From NCBI GenBank assembly GCA_964507395.1, contig CAZDQE010000006.1:1-64000 (forward strand): 64,000 nt of DNA, in the 5' to 3' direction. The notes beneath the pieces were generated by a model. It did not search any database. It saw nothing but the letters and a program-made list of their open reading frames with translations, and was not told the origin of the DNA. Each line of letters starts with the position of its first letter. Position 1 is the stretch's first letter. A program made the position numbers and the translations under genes. Shown here one piece after another: positions 24,395 to 33,000 of this stretch. The DNA comes from SIG575 sp964507395. GTDB taxonomy: Bacteria > Bacillota > Clostridia > Oscillospirales > Acutalibacteraceae.

Positions 24395-25255
24395 TTATAT
24401 CAGTCTTATCTTTTTTGCTACTTCCTGAGAATCAACAAAAAGTTTTATACTTGCAGCACCGTCGAACACTGCCTCTATTCTGTGACCATATAAATCCGCA
24501 GTCAGCGTGTGGGCATATTCAACAATACCCTCATATTCATCGTACACACAACCATTGATAACGAGTTCATTTGTATGCTTAACTCTTCTGACGATTATAT
24601 GCATACCTGATGTTTCTGTGTCGATAAAAACTCTGCTTTTGACTTCTTCAGCCGTTCTCAGCACCGATGAATTGCTTTCAATAGGATTTCCGTGCTCGTC
24701 TTCCGTCTCCGCGAGCATTTCTGCACAGTCTGCAACAGGAGTGTTTTTGATTTTATAATATGTTCTTATTGCAGTTATAAGGTAAACAACAACCCAGATG
24801 TGAAAAACAACATCAATAATTATATCTGACGAAAAGTCCATCATAAAGAGCATAAGCATCGTATCAGCCACAAAGAGCGCAAGAGCCGCAAACAAAGCAG
24901 CAACCTTTTTCTTCTTTGCAAGAATCCAACAGACAAGATACGCAATTATAATAACGGCTGCAATGGCAACCATCACAATCAGGAATGAACTGTCAAGAAA
25001 TTCTTCTATAAGTAAATCCGAATAAAATTCTTCAGGATACATTCCGCACATCGCCCTGCCGTAGTCAACTATAAAATAGGGAATGAACGCAGAAAACAAA
25101 AAATATGTATCAGTGCCCGCAAGAAGCAAACCTATATTTATAACACTGAAAATGACTACTACAAGCAAATTACCTATACTGTTTTTGTATCTCGTTTCAA
25201 GATTATTTTCTTTTGTATTTGTCTGTTCTTGGTTTTTACCAAATAATCCTGCCAT
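24395..25255 (-). CDS. hypothetical membrane protein, 286 aa
   Basis: The protein has a charged, Asn/Glu-rich start (residues 1-25), then about five membrane helices between residues 28 and 165 (NLLVVVIFSVINIGLLLAG; FLIVMVAIAAVIIIAYLVCWIL; VAALFAALALFVADTMLMLFMM; IIIDVVFHIWVVVYLITA), then a soluble C-terminal domain with a beta-rich SRVFIDTETSGMHIIVRRVKH, then ending in an RKIRLI-like tail. I do not recognise the family. The strongest neighbour link is the divergent XRE gene at 25418, 163 bases away, which may regulate it. Confidence 0.7.
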   Translation of the reverse strand: MAGLFGKNQEQTNTKENNLETRYKNSIGNLLVVVIFSVINIGLLLAGTDTYFLFSAFIPYFIVDYGRAMCGMYPEEFYSDLLIEEFLDSSFLIVMVAIAAVIIIAYLVCWILAKKKKVAALFAALALFVADTMLMLFMMDFSSDIIIDVVFHIWVVVYLITAIRTYYKIKNTPVADCAEMLAETEDEHGNPIESNSSVLRTAEEVKSRVFIDTETSGMHIIVRRVKHTNELVINGCVYDEYEGIVEYAHTLTADLYGHRIEAVFDGAASIKLFVDSQEVAKKIRLI

Positions 25256-25350
25256 ATACTCTCTCCTCGTAATATTTATAAATTAATAATATAACAAAAA
25301 CCAATGCTTGTCAAACCCCAATAAAAGGAAACCCGGTTCACACTTATTAT

Positions 25351-25393
25351 ACTCAATGTTTGAGTTATTGTCAATACTCAAAATCAGAGTATT
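25351..25393. promoter_or_regulatory. palindromic operators ahead of the small XRE gene
   Basis: Two inverted repeats lie in front of the XRE gene: ACTCAA-TGT-TTGAGT (25351-25365) and AATACTC-N7-GAGTATT (25373-25393). Both contain the half-site ACTCAA/TACTCA. A promoter-like TTGTCA (25368-25373) precedes them, and the XRE protein encoded directly downstream would be the natural ligand. Confidence 0.65.
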
Positions 25394-25417
25394 GTATATT
25401 TGTCTTGAGGTGATAAA

Positions 25418-25624
25418 ATGGACTATCTTGACAAGCTCACAGCATTAAGAATCGACCACGACCTTTCCCAGAAGGAAGTAGGCAAAATCATTGACAAATC
25501 CCAGCAAGGCTACGACCACATCGAAAAAAGAAGAGCAAAACTGGCAATCGAGGACTTCAAAAAGCTCTGTGAATTTTATAATATCAGTGCGGATGACCTG
25601 TTGGATTTAAAAACCGACAGATAG
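25418..25624 (+). CDS. small XRE-type HTH regulator, 68 aa
   Basis: The protein is little more than one XRE domain: LTALRIDHDLSQKEVGKIIDKSQQGYDHIEKRRAKL, then an amphipathic C-terminal stretch FYNISADDLLDLKTD. GAGGTG lies 6 bases before ATG 25418. Self-regulation through the palindromes upstream is likely. It may also control the divergent membrane-protein gene. The 340-base gap after it carries a large inverted-repeat element and no gene. Confidence 0.85.
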   Translation: MDYLDKLTALRIDHDLSQKEVGKIIDKSQQGYDHIEKRRAKLAIEDFKKLCEFYNISADDLLDLKTDR

Positions 25625-25657
25625 ATAATCCGGGCAACAATTCAATCATCAAAAAAA

Positions 25658-25955
25658 CAGCAGAAGCTTTCCAAACGCCGAGCTCTCATAAGGAAGTTTT
25701 TCTTTAAAATGCGAACTTACGGCACAATAATGCGTTAAAAACCACCGATACGCGTTATCGGTGGTTTTCGCCTTTTCTTGTACTCGTAATTTCGCATTTT
25801 AAAGTGCTTCGCAGTTTCGTAGAAAGGCAAAATTGCTTGGATTGAAGCCAAAAACGTAGCAAGGCTGCCGCCTTGCGAGGCTTTTGGGGATAATACAAGG
25901 AATTTTATTCGAGAAACAAAAACTGCCTTGCGGGAACTCGGCGAAACTTCTGCTG
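25658..25955. repeat. 298-bp nested inverted-repeat element (MITE-like)
   Basis: Three levels of symmetry share one centre. CAGCAGAAG at the left end (25658-25666) pairs with CTTCTGCTG at the right end (25947-25955), together with CGCCGAG (25676-25682) and CTCGGCG (25937-25943). Inside, CTTTAAAATGCGAACTTACG (25702-25721) pairs with CGTAATTTCGCATTTTAAAG (25785-25804), with one mismatch. At the core AAAACCACCGATA (25738-25750) pairs with TATCGGTGGTTTT (25756-25768). No open reading frame fills it. It fills the gap between the XRE gene and the phosphoesterase gene. Confidence 0.7.
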
Positions 25956-25965
25956 CATTTATTTT

Positions 25966-26970
25966 TTATACAAGGTCAATTGTGTACGCGGAGTTTGTAA
26001 ACCACTGATTTGTTATGAAGTTTCTCGGTCTGAAAATAATTTCATCCTCGTAAACCTCCATCTGAATGCCTGTACCTGCCTGAAGAAGACCATACATATT
26101 TACAATACCAAAAGTAGGAAGGCTGACATAGGTTACACCATTTACCTGCTCTACAATGGGCATATCGTATTTTTCTCCTGCCCATGTACATCTGATACCG
26201 CCGTGCATGTGACCGCTGATATAGAAAACGTTTTCATATTTTTCCATAACTGTTTTCACATCGTTTACTGTAAGGTCTATAGGACTGTCAGGGTAAATAA
26301 TTTCCTGTCCGTTCATTCCGTCTACAGGCCAGTGGCAGCATATAAAAACAGGTTTTCCTTCTTTTGTACCTTCAGCAAGCTCGCTGTCAAGGAAAGCCAT
26401 CTGCTCATCTGAAATATCCATAGCATCCCAATGACCGCCGTCGATAACCTCATCACCGAGAATAATGAATTTATAACCCTCAACTTCCATGCTGTAATAG
26501 TTATGTTCATTGTCTGTGCCGTAATATTCATTTGAATATCTGATAAAGTTTGCCATCGCCTCTTCACGGCTGATGTCAGTTACATCCCTGTCGCCTGCGT
26601 GACCGATATCGTGGTTGCCTGCAGTAGTTATTACAGGAACGGGACTGTACTCTTTGATAAGCTCGTAATAATAAGCGAGTGATGGCTCGTCAGCATAGTT
26701 TGTTATGTCACCGTTTATCAGCATAACATCAATATCATTTTTTGCATACTTCATATTTCTGAAGCCTGCTTTAAGGAACTCAGGACGAAGATATTCCGTC
26801 ATCTCAATATGAGTATCCGATATCAACTCTGCAGTCAGAAGACTTCCTTCTTTCTTGTCATCAATAACGGGAAGCTCAATTCCGGCATAAGGAATCCAAG
26901 TGAGAATAATTGACATAATAAATGCCGTAAAGTTAGCAAAAATTGACTGTGCAACGCTCATAAATAACAC
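25966..26970 (-). CDS. exported calcineurin-like metallophosphoesterase
   Basis: The 334-residue protein has an N-terminal hydrophobic stretch (IFANFTAFIMSIILTWIPYAG, residues 9-29) that can act as a signal or anchor, then the full metal-site set of calcineurin-like phosphoesterases: SDTHIEM, NGDITNY, TAGNHDIGH, CCHWPVDG and SGHMHGGIR (D-x-H, GD, GNH-D, H, GH-H). It hydrolyses phosphate esters, with the substrate unknown; exported enzymes of this type may act on envelope lipids or nucleotides. It has its own promoter and ends 11 bases after the inverted-repeat element. No other gene appears in the operon. Confidence 0.88.
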   Translation of the reverse strand: MLFMSVAQSIFANFTAFIMSIILTWIPYAGIELPVIDDKKEGSLLTAELISDTHIEMTEYLRPEFLKAGFRNMKYAKNDIDVMLINGDITNYADEPSLAYYYELIKEYSPVPVITTAGNHDIGHAGDRDVTDISREEAMANFIRYSNEYYGTDNEHNYYSMEVEGYKFIILGDEVIDGGHWDAMDISDEQMAFLDSELAEGTKEGKPVFICCHWPVDGMNGQEIIYPDSPIDLTVNDVKTVMEKYENVFYISGHMHGGIRCTWAGEKYDMPIVEQVNGVTYVSLPTFGIVNMYGLLQAGTGIQMEVYEDEIIFRPRNFITNQWFTNSAYTIDLV

Positions 26971-26998
26971 CTCTCAAATTTTTTAATAATATGTTGAT

Positions 26999-27027
26999 AT
27001 ATTAACACAATAAGCACTGCTTTTCAA
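26999..27027 (-). promoter_or_regulatory. promoter of the metallophosphoesterase gene
   Basis: On the minus strand TTGAAA (27022-27027) and TAATAT (26999-27004) are separated by 17 bases, about 30 bases before the start codon at 26970. Confidence 0.6.
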
Positions 27028-27054
27028 GTGTTTTATCTAAATTGAAAAATAAAA

Positions 27055-27087
27055 CCTCTGATATGACTTTTCCGGAGCAATCAGAGG
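27055..27087. terminator. terminator after trkH
   Basis: CCTCTGAT (27055-27062) pairs with ATCAGAGG (27080-27087) across a 17-base loop; T/A-rich sequence flanks both sides. It sits 13 bases past the trkH stop. Confidence 0.75.
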
Positions 27088-27099
27088 ATTATTATATAT

Positions 27100-28542
27100 T
27101 TAATTTTTAGACCATGTTGCAGGCATTGCAAGAATAATCATGGGGAAAATTTCAAGTCTGCCGAGAAGCATCGCAATCGTCAGAACAATCTTAGAAAAAA
27201 CCGAATATTCAGCATAGCTTCCCATGGGTCCGACAATACCGAAGCCGGGACCGATATTGTTAAAGCACGCCGCAACGGCACTGAAATTTGTTTCAAAATC
27301 AAAATTATCAATTGACACTGCAAGGAAGAGCATAATGAAGCAGATAATGTAAACTGCAAGATAAACTGCCGTTCCTGTAATAGTCTGCTCCTCAAGACGT
27401 TTACCCTCAAGAGTAATTATCTTTACTGAACGAGGGTGGAGAAGTCTTTTGATTTCACTGCCGATTTTTTTGAAAAGAATTATAACTCTGGAAACCTTGA
27501 AGCCGCCGCCTGTAGAGCCTGCACAGGCACCAATCAACATGAGCGAGAACAAAATCGCCTTAGAGAATGACGGCCACAGATTGAAATCCGTTGTAGAATA
27601 GCCGGTTGTTGTGATTATAGAGCCTACCTGAAACGCGGCATCTCTGACTGTAGTTGACAGGTCATTATACATAGGATAGATATTGACCGAAATGCAAACC
27701 ACAGCCACAAGAACAATACCAAGATATACCCATAATTCTGTACTTTTCGCCACTGATCTGAAACGTCGGATTAAAATCAGATAGTAAACATTAAAGTTTA
27801 TTCCGAACAGGATCATAAAGATAGTTATAACCCACTGAAGATAGCTGTTATATGAGCCTACGCTGTCAGCCTTTATTCCGAAACCGCCTGTACCTGCCGT
27901 ACCGAAAGCATGAACAAGACTGTCAAACCAAGGCATGCCCCCGACTCTGAGCAGAAACACCTGCAAAGCCGTCATTGCAATATAGATAAGATAAAGAATT
28001 TTTGCTGAATCGCGCATTTTCGGAACAAGCTTGCCCTTGACAGGACCGGGGACCTCTGCACGCATAATATGGATAGAACGTTTTGAAACATTGGGAATAA
28101 TCGCCATAATAAAGACGAGAACACCCATACCGCCAATCCAGTGAGTAAAGCTTCTCCAGAAAAGCAAGCCCTTGCTCATTGCCTCTACATCTGTAAGGAT
28201 TGATGCACCTGTAGTAGTAAAGCCACTGACAATTTCAAAAACGGCGTCAACATAATGAGGGATTTCACCGCTGATTCTGAACGGAAGTGCTCCGATAAGG
28301 GACAGTATAATCCATGAAAGGGAAACGGTCAGGAAGCCTTCCTTTGAATAAATCAGATCATCCTTCTTGCGGAATAACAGCACAAGAAGTGTACCAACAG
28401 CAGCCGCGATTAAAATTGTAATCAAAAAAGCATTTGCACAAGCTTCCTTATAAATCAGAGAAACAACATACGGCAAAAGAAGCAAAAGAGCTTCTGCCCA
28501 GACAATTTTACCGACAGTACCGAAGACCATTCTGTGATTCAT
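27100..28542 (-). CDS. trkH: TrkH/KtrB-type potassium transporter subunit
   Basis: The 480-residue protein has the four pseudo-repeats of TrkH/KtrB K+ channels, each with a membrane helix, pore loop and selectivity glycines: TTTGASILT (about 108), GTAGTGGFGIK (about 213), STGGGFKVSR (about 342) and NNIGPGFGIVG (about 436). About ten membrane helices are visible. It passes K+ inward, driven by the TrkA regulatory subunit, encoded 6 bases upstream in the same operon. All pore glycines are present and the length is typical. The partner arrangement is the standard trkA-trkH pair. Confidence 0.95.
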   Translation of the reverse strand: MNHRMVFGTVGKIVWAEALLLLLPYVVSLIYKEACANAFLITILIAAAVGTLLVLLFRKKDDLIYSKEGFLTVSLSWIILSLIGALPFRISGEIPHYVDAVFEIVSGFTTTGASILTDVEAMSKGLLFWRSFTHWIGGMGVLVFIMAIIPNVSKRSIHIMRAEVPGPVKGKLVPKMRDSAKILYLIYIAMTALQVFLLRVGGMPWFDSLVHAFGTAGTGGFGIKADSVGSYNSYLQWVITIFMILFGINFNVYYLILIRRFRSVAKSTELWVYLGIVLVAVVCISVNIYPMYNDLSTTVRDAAFQVGSIITTTGYSTTDFNLWPSFSKAILFSLMLIGACAGSTGGGFKVSRVIILFKKIGSEIKRLLHPRSVKIITLEGKRLEEQTITGTAVYLAVYIICFIMLFLAVSIDNFDFETNFSAVAACFNNIGPGFGIVGPMGSYAEYSVFSKIVLTIAMLLGRLEIFPMIILAMPATWSKN

Positions 28543-28548
28543 CAGAAA

Positions 28549-29916
28549 TTACCCCCAGTCAATAATGTCAGACAGATTGTTTATCCGTTGCCCCGAAGCA
28601 AGCACAACAACCTTATCATTTGCTTTGATAACATCATCACCTGCAGGGATGATAACAGTCTTCTTTTCTCTGATAATGCCGCCAATAAGAATATTGGACT
28701 TGAAACGGATTTTCTTAAGCGGTACATCTATCATTTCACAATCACTGCGCACATTAAATTCGAGAGCCTCAACCTTACCGTCCATAAGCTTATACATCGT
28801 TTCAACACTGCTGCCGATTGAGTTTTTCAAGGCCCTCGCATACCTGACAACAATATCAGATGTTGCAATTTTCGGTGAAATTATAGAATCAATTCCCAGT
28901 TTTTCCGCCATAACAGAAAATTCCGTTCTGTTGACCTTTGAAACAACCTTGGGCGTGTCGTGAGAAGATGCGTAATAGGAAAGGAGTATGTTTTCCTCGT
29001 CCATTCCTGTAAGCGAAACAAAAGCATCCATCGAACCGAGTCCTTCTTCAAGAAGGAGCTCTTCACGTGCCGCATCGCCGTGAACAACATCCACTTTGCC
29101 CAGAATTTCTGAAAATTTCTCGCATTTTTCGAGATCGGAGTCTATAACCTTAACCGAACAGCCGATTCCTAAAAGCATTTTTGCAAGATAATATGCTGTT
29201 CTGCTGGCGCCTACAATAAGAACCTTTCGCGCCTGTTTCTGCAATATTCCGAGACTTTTAAGAAGCTTCTGAACTTCTTCAGGGTCTGCGGTCACAGCTA
29301 CCTTATCACCGCCGCGAAGAACAAAGTTACCGTCAGGAATATAGACACTGTCCCCGCGCTGAACAACACAAACGAGGAACTTATAATCATATTTTTTTCT
29401 CATCTGCTCAATTGTCATGCCGTCAAGGGCAGAATCAGCCTTAAGCCTGATTTCGACCATTTCAAAGTTTCTTGCCGAAAAGTTTTCAATTTTAAGAGCT
29501 GACGGAAATTTAAGAATATTAAAAATTTCCCTTGCAGCAAGTTTTTCAGGGTTAACCGCCATTGAAAGATTAAGGTGCTGACGAAGAAGACCCAGACTTC
29601 TGTCATTGAACTCCAGATTTCTGATTCTGGCAATAGTATGCTTTGCCCCCATTCTCCTTGCGATAAAGCAACTGAGCATATTAAGCTCATCTGAGCCTGT
29701 GAAGGCTATAAAAAGCTCAACATTTTCTATACCTGCTTCAATAAGAATATCGCTGTCAGCGCCGTTACCGCAAAGTCCGATAACGTCATAGATATTCGTA
29801 ACCTCGCCGACCGCTGTGGGATTGTTGTCAATAACGGTAATGTCATGTCCCTCTGAGACAAGTCTTTCAAGCACCGCTGTGCCGATTTTACCGCAACCTA
29901 CAATTACAATATTCAT
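28549..29916 (-). CDS. trkA: TrkA NAD-binding potassium uptake regulator
   Basis: The 455-residue cytoplasmic subunit has two RCK units. The first Rossmann fold begins VGCGKIGTAVLERLVSEGHD with the Asp-Asn of IDNNPT; its TrkA_C domain follows at about 140-220. The second begins LIVGASRTAYYLAKMLLGIG, with IDSDLEK, and again has a TrkA_C domain. Binding of NAD(H) or nucleotides controls the TrkH channel encoded downstream. The order N-C-N-C matches the double-RCK TrkA of bacteria and the length is normal. Confidence 0.94.
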   Translation of the reverse strand: MNIVIVGCGKIGTAVLERLVSEGHDITVIDNNPTAVGEVTNIYDVIGLCGNGADSDILIEAGIENVELFIAFTGSDELNMLSCFIARRMGAKHTIARIRNLEFNDRSLGLLRQHLNLSMAVNPEKLAAREIFNILKFPSALKIENFSARNFEMVEIRLKADSALDGMTIEQMRKKYDYKFLVCVVQRGDSVYIPDGNFVLRGGDKVAVTADPEEVQKLLKSLGILQKQARKVLIVGASRTAYYLAKMLLGIGCSVKVIDSDLEKCEKFSEILGKVDVVHGDAAREELLLEEGLGSMDAFVSLTGMDEENILLSYYASSHDTPKVVSKVNRTEFSVMAEKLGIDSIISPKIATSDIVVRYARALKNSIGSSVETMYKLMDGKVEALEFNVRSDCEMIDVPLKKIRFKSNILIGGIIREKKTVIIPAGDDVIKANDKVVVLASGQRINNLSDIIDWG

Positions 29917-30014
29917 AATGCATCTCTTTTCAAAACATTATTGTTTGTGTATTGTACTACAAAAAATATAAAAAGTCTATACCTTTTTCAATATGTTTGA
30001 AAAATAAAATATCA

Positions 30015-30042
30015 AAGGCAGGAAGCTTTCGCTTCCTGCCTT
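30015..30042. terminator. terminator after the dockerin-protein gene
   Basis: AAGGCAGGAAGC and GCTTCCTGCCTT form a 12-bp perfect stem with a 4-base loop (30015-30042), followed on the minus strand by TTGATATTTTATTTTT. It lies 15 bases past the stop codon. Confidence 0.88.
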
Positions 30043-30056
30043 CAGATATTTCAGGA

Positions 30057-33000
30057 TTAATATGTTCCCATTGTACCATCCTGCATAAGAGTATAGTCCA
30101 TGTTTGCAATTGAAATCAGGCCTGCAACATCCAATGCATCAATGTAACCGTCTCGGTCAAAATCAAGAACCTTAAGGAGCATTGCACTGGGTTCGTCACC
30201 TGAGTTTACAATTTCTGTGACATAAGCTACATCCAATGTATCAACAACAGCATCACCGTTAGCATCGCCGAACACAAGAACTGTGTATGTGCCGAGAATT
30301 GAGCCGTCTTTAGTGCTTATAAACTGAATCATTGTACCTGTGCCGAAACCGTTCTTTGTTTCGTAGATTTTCAGTTCAGCCGCACCGACAAAGAAGATAA
30401 GCTCTCTTGCATCACCTGCCATTGTGCCTTCTTCAAAGCCGTAGATGTAACCGTTTTCATCAATTACAAGACCTGTGCCTGTAAGGTCTATTGTGAACAC
30501 ATATTCAAGATTTGCAGTTTCCTCGATAATTTGAGCTGTAAGAGCATCAATATCATCCTGCGAACTGATTTTGGTCGTTTCATCATATTTAGATGCCTTA
30601 TAAACGCTTACACTGAGTGCGCTGAGAGTATCCTGATCAATTTCATAACCGGTAGCATTCATCTCAGTAACTTTTGCGTTTGCAGCGGCAACAGCAGCCT
30701 CAAGATCTGTAAGAACAGCACTCTTAATTTTTGTTCTGAGTATATCAAGAGCATCGTTGATATCCTGTGCCATCTTATCAACCTCAGCCTGTCTCTCTCT
30801 TGTGTAGCCTTCTACCACTGCACTAATTGCCTCTTCAACAAGTGCAAGATCCTCCGCCTCATAATAGTTTTTATTGAGGCTGTCATATGCTGATTTTGCA
30901 TTATTTACCGCTGTATAGTCAGCAGGTGCATATTCAAGAGAGCCGAGCATTTCCGTAAGCTCTTCAGCAGCGGCATCAACCTCTGACTGCTTGTCGATTG
31001 TCTTGTTCATATCAAGAGCGGCAACATAAGCATCAACATCTGCAAGAGATGCATAAAGGTCTCTCTGAAGTGCATTGTACTGAGCAATCGCATCATCAAG
31101 AGCTGTATAGACAGCTCTTACATATGTAAGACCTGCAACCGCCTGTTCGATAACGGCTACATAAGCGTCAACCTCTGACTGATGCTGAACATCAAGATCC
31201 CTGTTAACCGTACCGATTGCATCTTCAACGGCCTTAATTGATTCTTCCGTATATTCGTAATCACCGTTATTATACGCATATCTTGCGGCTTCAATTGCCT
31301 CATCAACCTTTGTATAATCAGCAGGAAGAAGCTTGAGCTCATTTACTGCACTGTAAATTGCTTCAATCTGAGCCTGCATCTCAGTTGTCTGACGACAATT
31401 AAGATTCCAGTCAACTGCATCAATTGCGCTCTGAACTACTTCGTAGTTACTGTATTCCGCAGGCTTAAAGCTCTTCGCATAATCTACAGCGACATTTAAT
31501 TTTGAGTAATCAGCAAGAAGAAGGTTTTCTTCTGCAGTTGCGAGAACAGCTCTGATTTCCGCTTCCATTGCATCAACTTCAGCCTGTCTGTCCTTTGTAT
31601 AACCTGCAACAACCTTCGAAATTGCAAGGTCAAGGCTTTCAACGAACTCATCATTGAAGTCTTTAAGAGGTTCAAGAGCTTCAGCCTCTGCTATTGCAGC
31701 CCTGATACCCGAGTAATCAGCTTCGTCAAGAGTGAGGTTCGCAATTGCTTCACGGATTGCTGCTGCGTAAGCATCAACTTCAGCCTGTTCCGAAAGCTTC
31801 TTATCCCAATCGACAGCAGCGATAAGTTCCTCTACTCTGTCGTAGTTTGCATACCAATCTTTATTTTCTACAGCCTCTGCCTCTGCTATTGCCGCATTAA
31901 CCTCAGTATAGTCAGCAGCAATGTATTCAAGACCTGCAATTGCCTCACGGATTGCTGCTGCCATTGCGTCAACATCATCCTGATCAACAATTTTCTTTGT
32001 TCTGTCAACTGCGGCTATCGCTTCTTCAACAATGCTGTAGTTTGTATAGATCGAACCGTCAAGTGCTTCTGCTTCCGATATTGCTGCATCAACATCCGTA
32101 TAATCAGCTGTTTTGTAGTGTTCTTCTGTCAACTCCGCAAGAGCATATTTAAGGTTCATTGTAATTTCATCGACTGAATCCTGTTCGTCAAATGTTGCAC
32201 CGTAGTCAATTGTTGCAACAACGTCCCGAATAGCATCAACATAAGCCTGTTCGTAAAGTGCAAGAACATCGTCAGAAGGAATTTTTGCAACATATTTGTC
32301 GAGCTCTGTGAAATCAGCCTTAACCTTTTCAAGGTTGTCGTAAGCACTCTGAATGAGCTCAATGAGTCTGTTCATTTCTTCAAGGTTATCGTAAGTTTTT
32401 CTGTCACTGCCTGTGTAAGAAATACTTGCTTTACCAAGGAAGGTATATCCTTCAACTCTCAGCGAACTCCACATATTATATGAGTCAGCAACGTATTTCG
32501 ATGATTCGTATTCAGGAGTAAGAGCAAGCACCTTCTGAAGCTCTGTTGTGTCAAGAACACGGTAACTGGAAAGTGCTGCGATTGCGACTTTGAGTGTATT
32601 TGCCGCATTGTCAACGTCTTCCTGTTTATCAATTGTGTAGTTTTTTACTGCAACTGCAGCATTATAGGCATCTTCAAAGTTATCCCATACCTCATCAAAA
32701 CCGTCAGCAGCCGTAATAAGCTCACCGGCGTCATAGTCATCATAAACTGTATCGGCAATTGCAATCTGATTGAGAAGCTCTGTCGTATCAGCAGCAACAT
32801 ACTTAAGATTAGCTTTCGCCGAAACAATAGCCATGAGTGATGTGTTTATATCGCTCTGCGAGGTTGTATTAAGCTCACGCGAAAGTGCTTTTGCAATATC
32901 TACTGCGCCTTTGTAAGCTGCCCACGTGGTTGTTGTGTAATCGGACTGCTTTGCATTTTCGTATTCATCAATAGCAACATCCATGTATGTATAAACTGCA

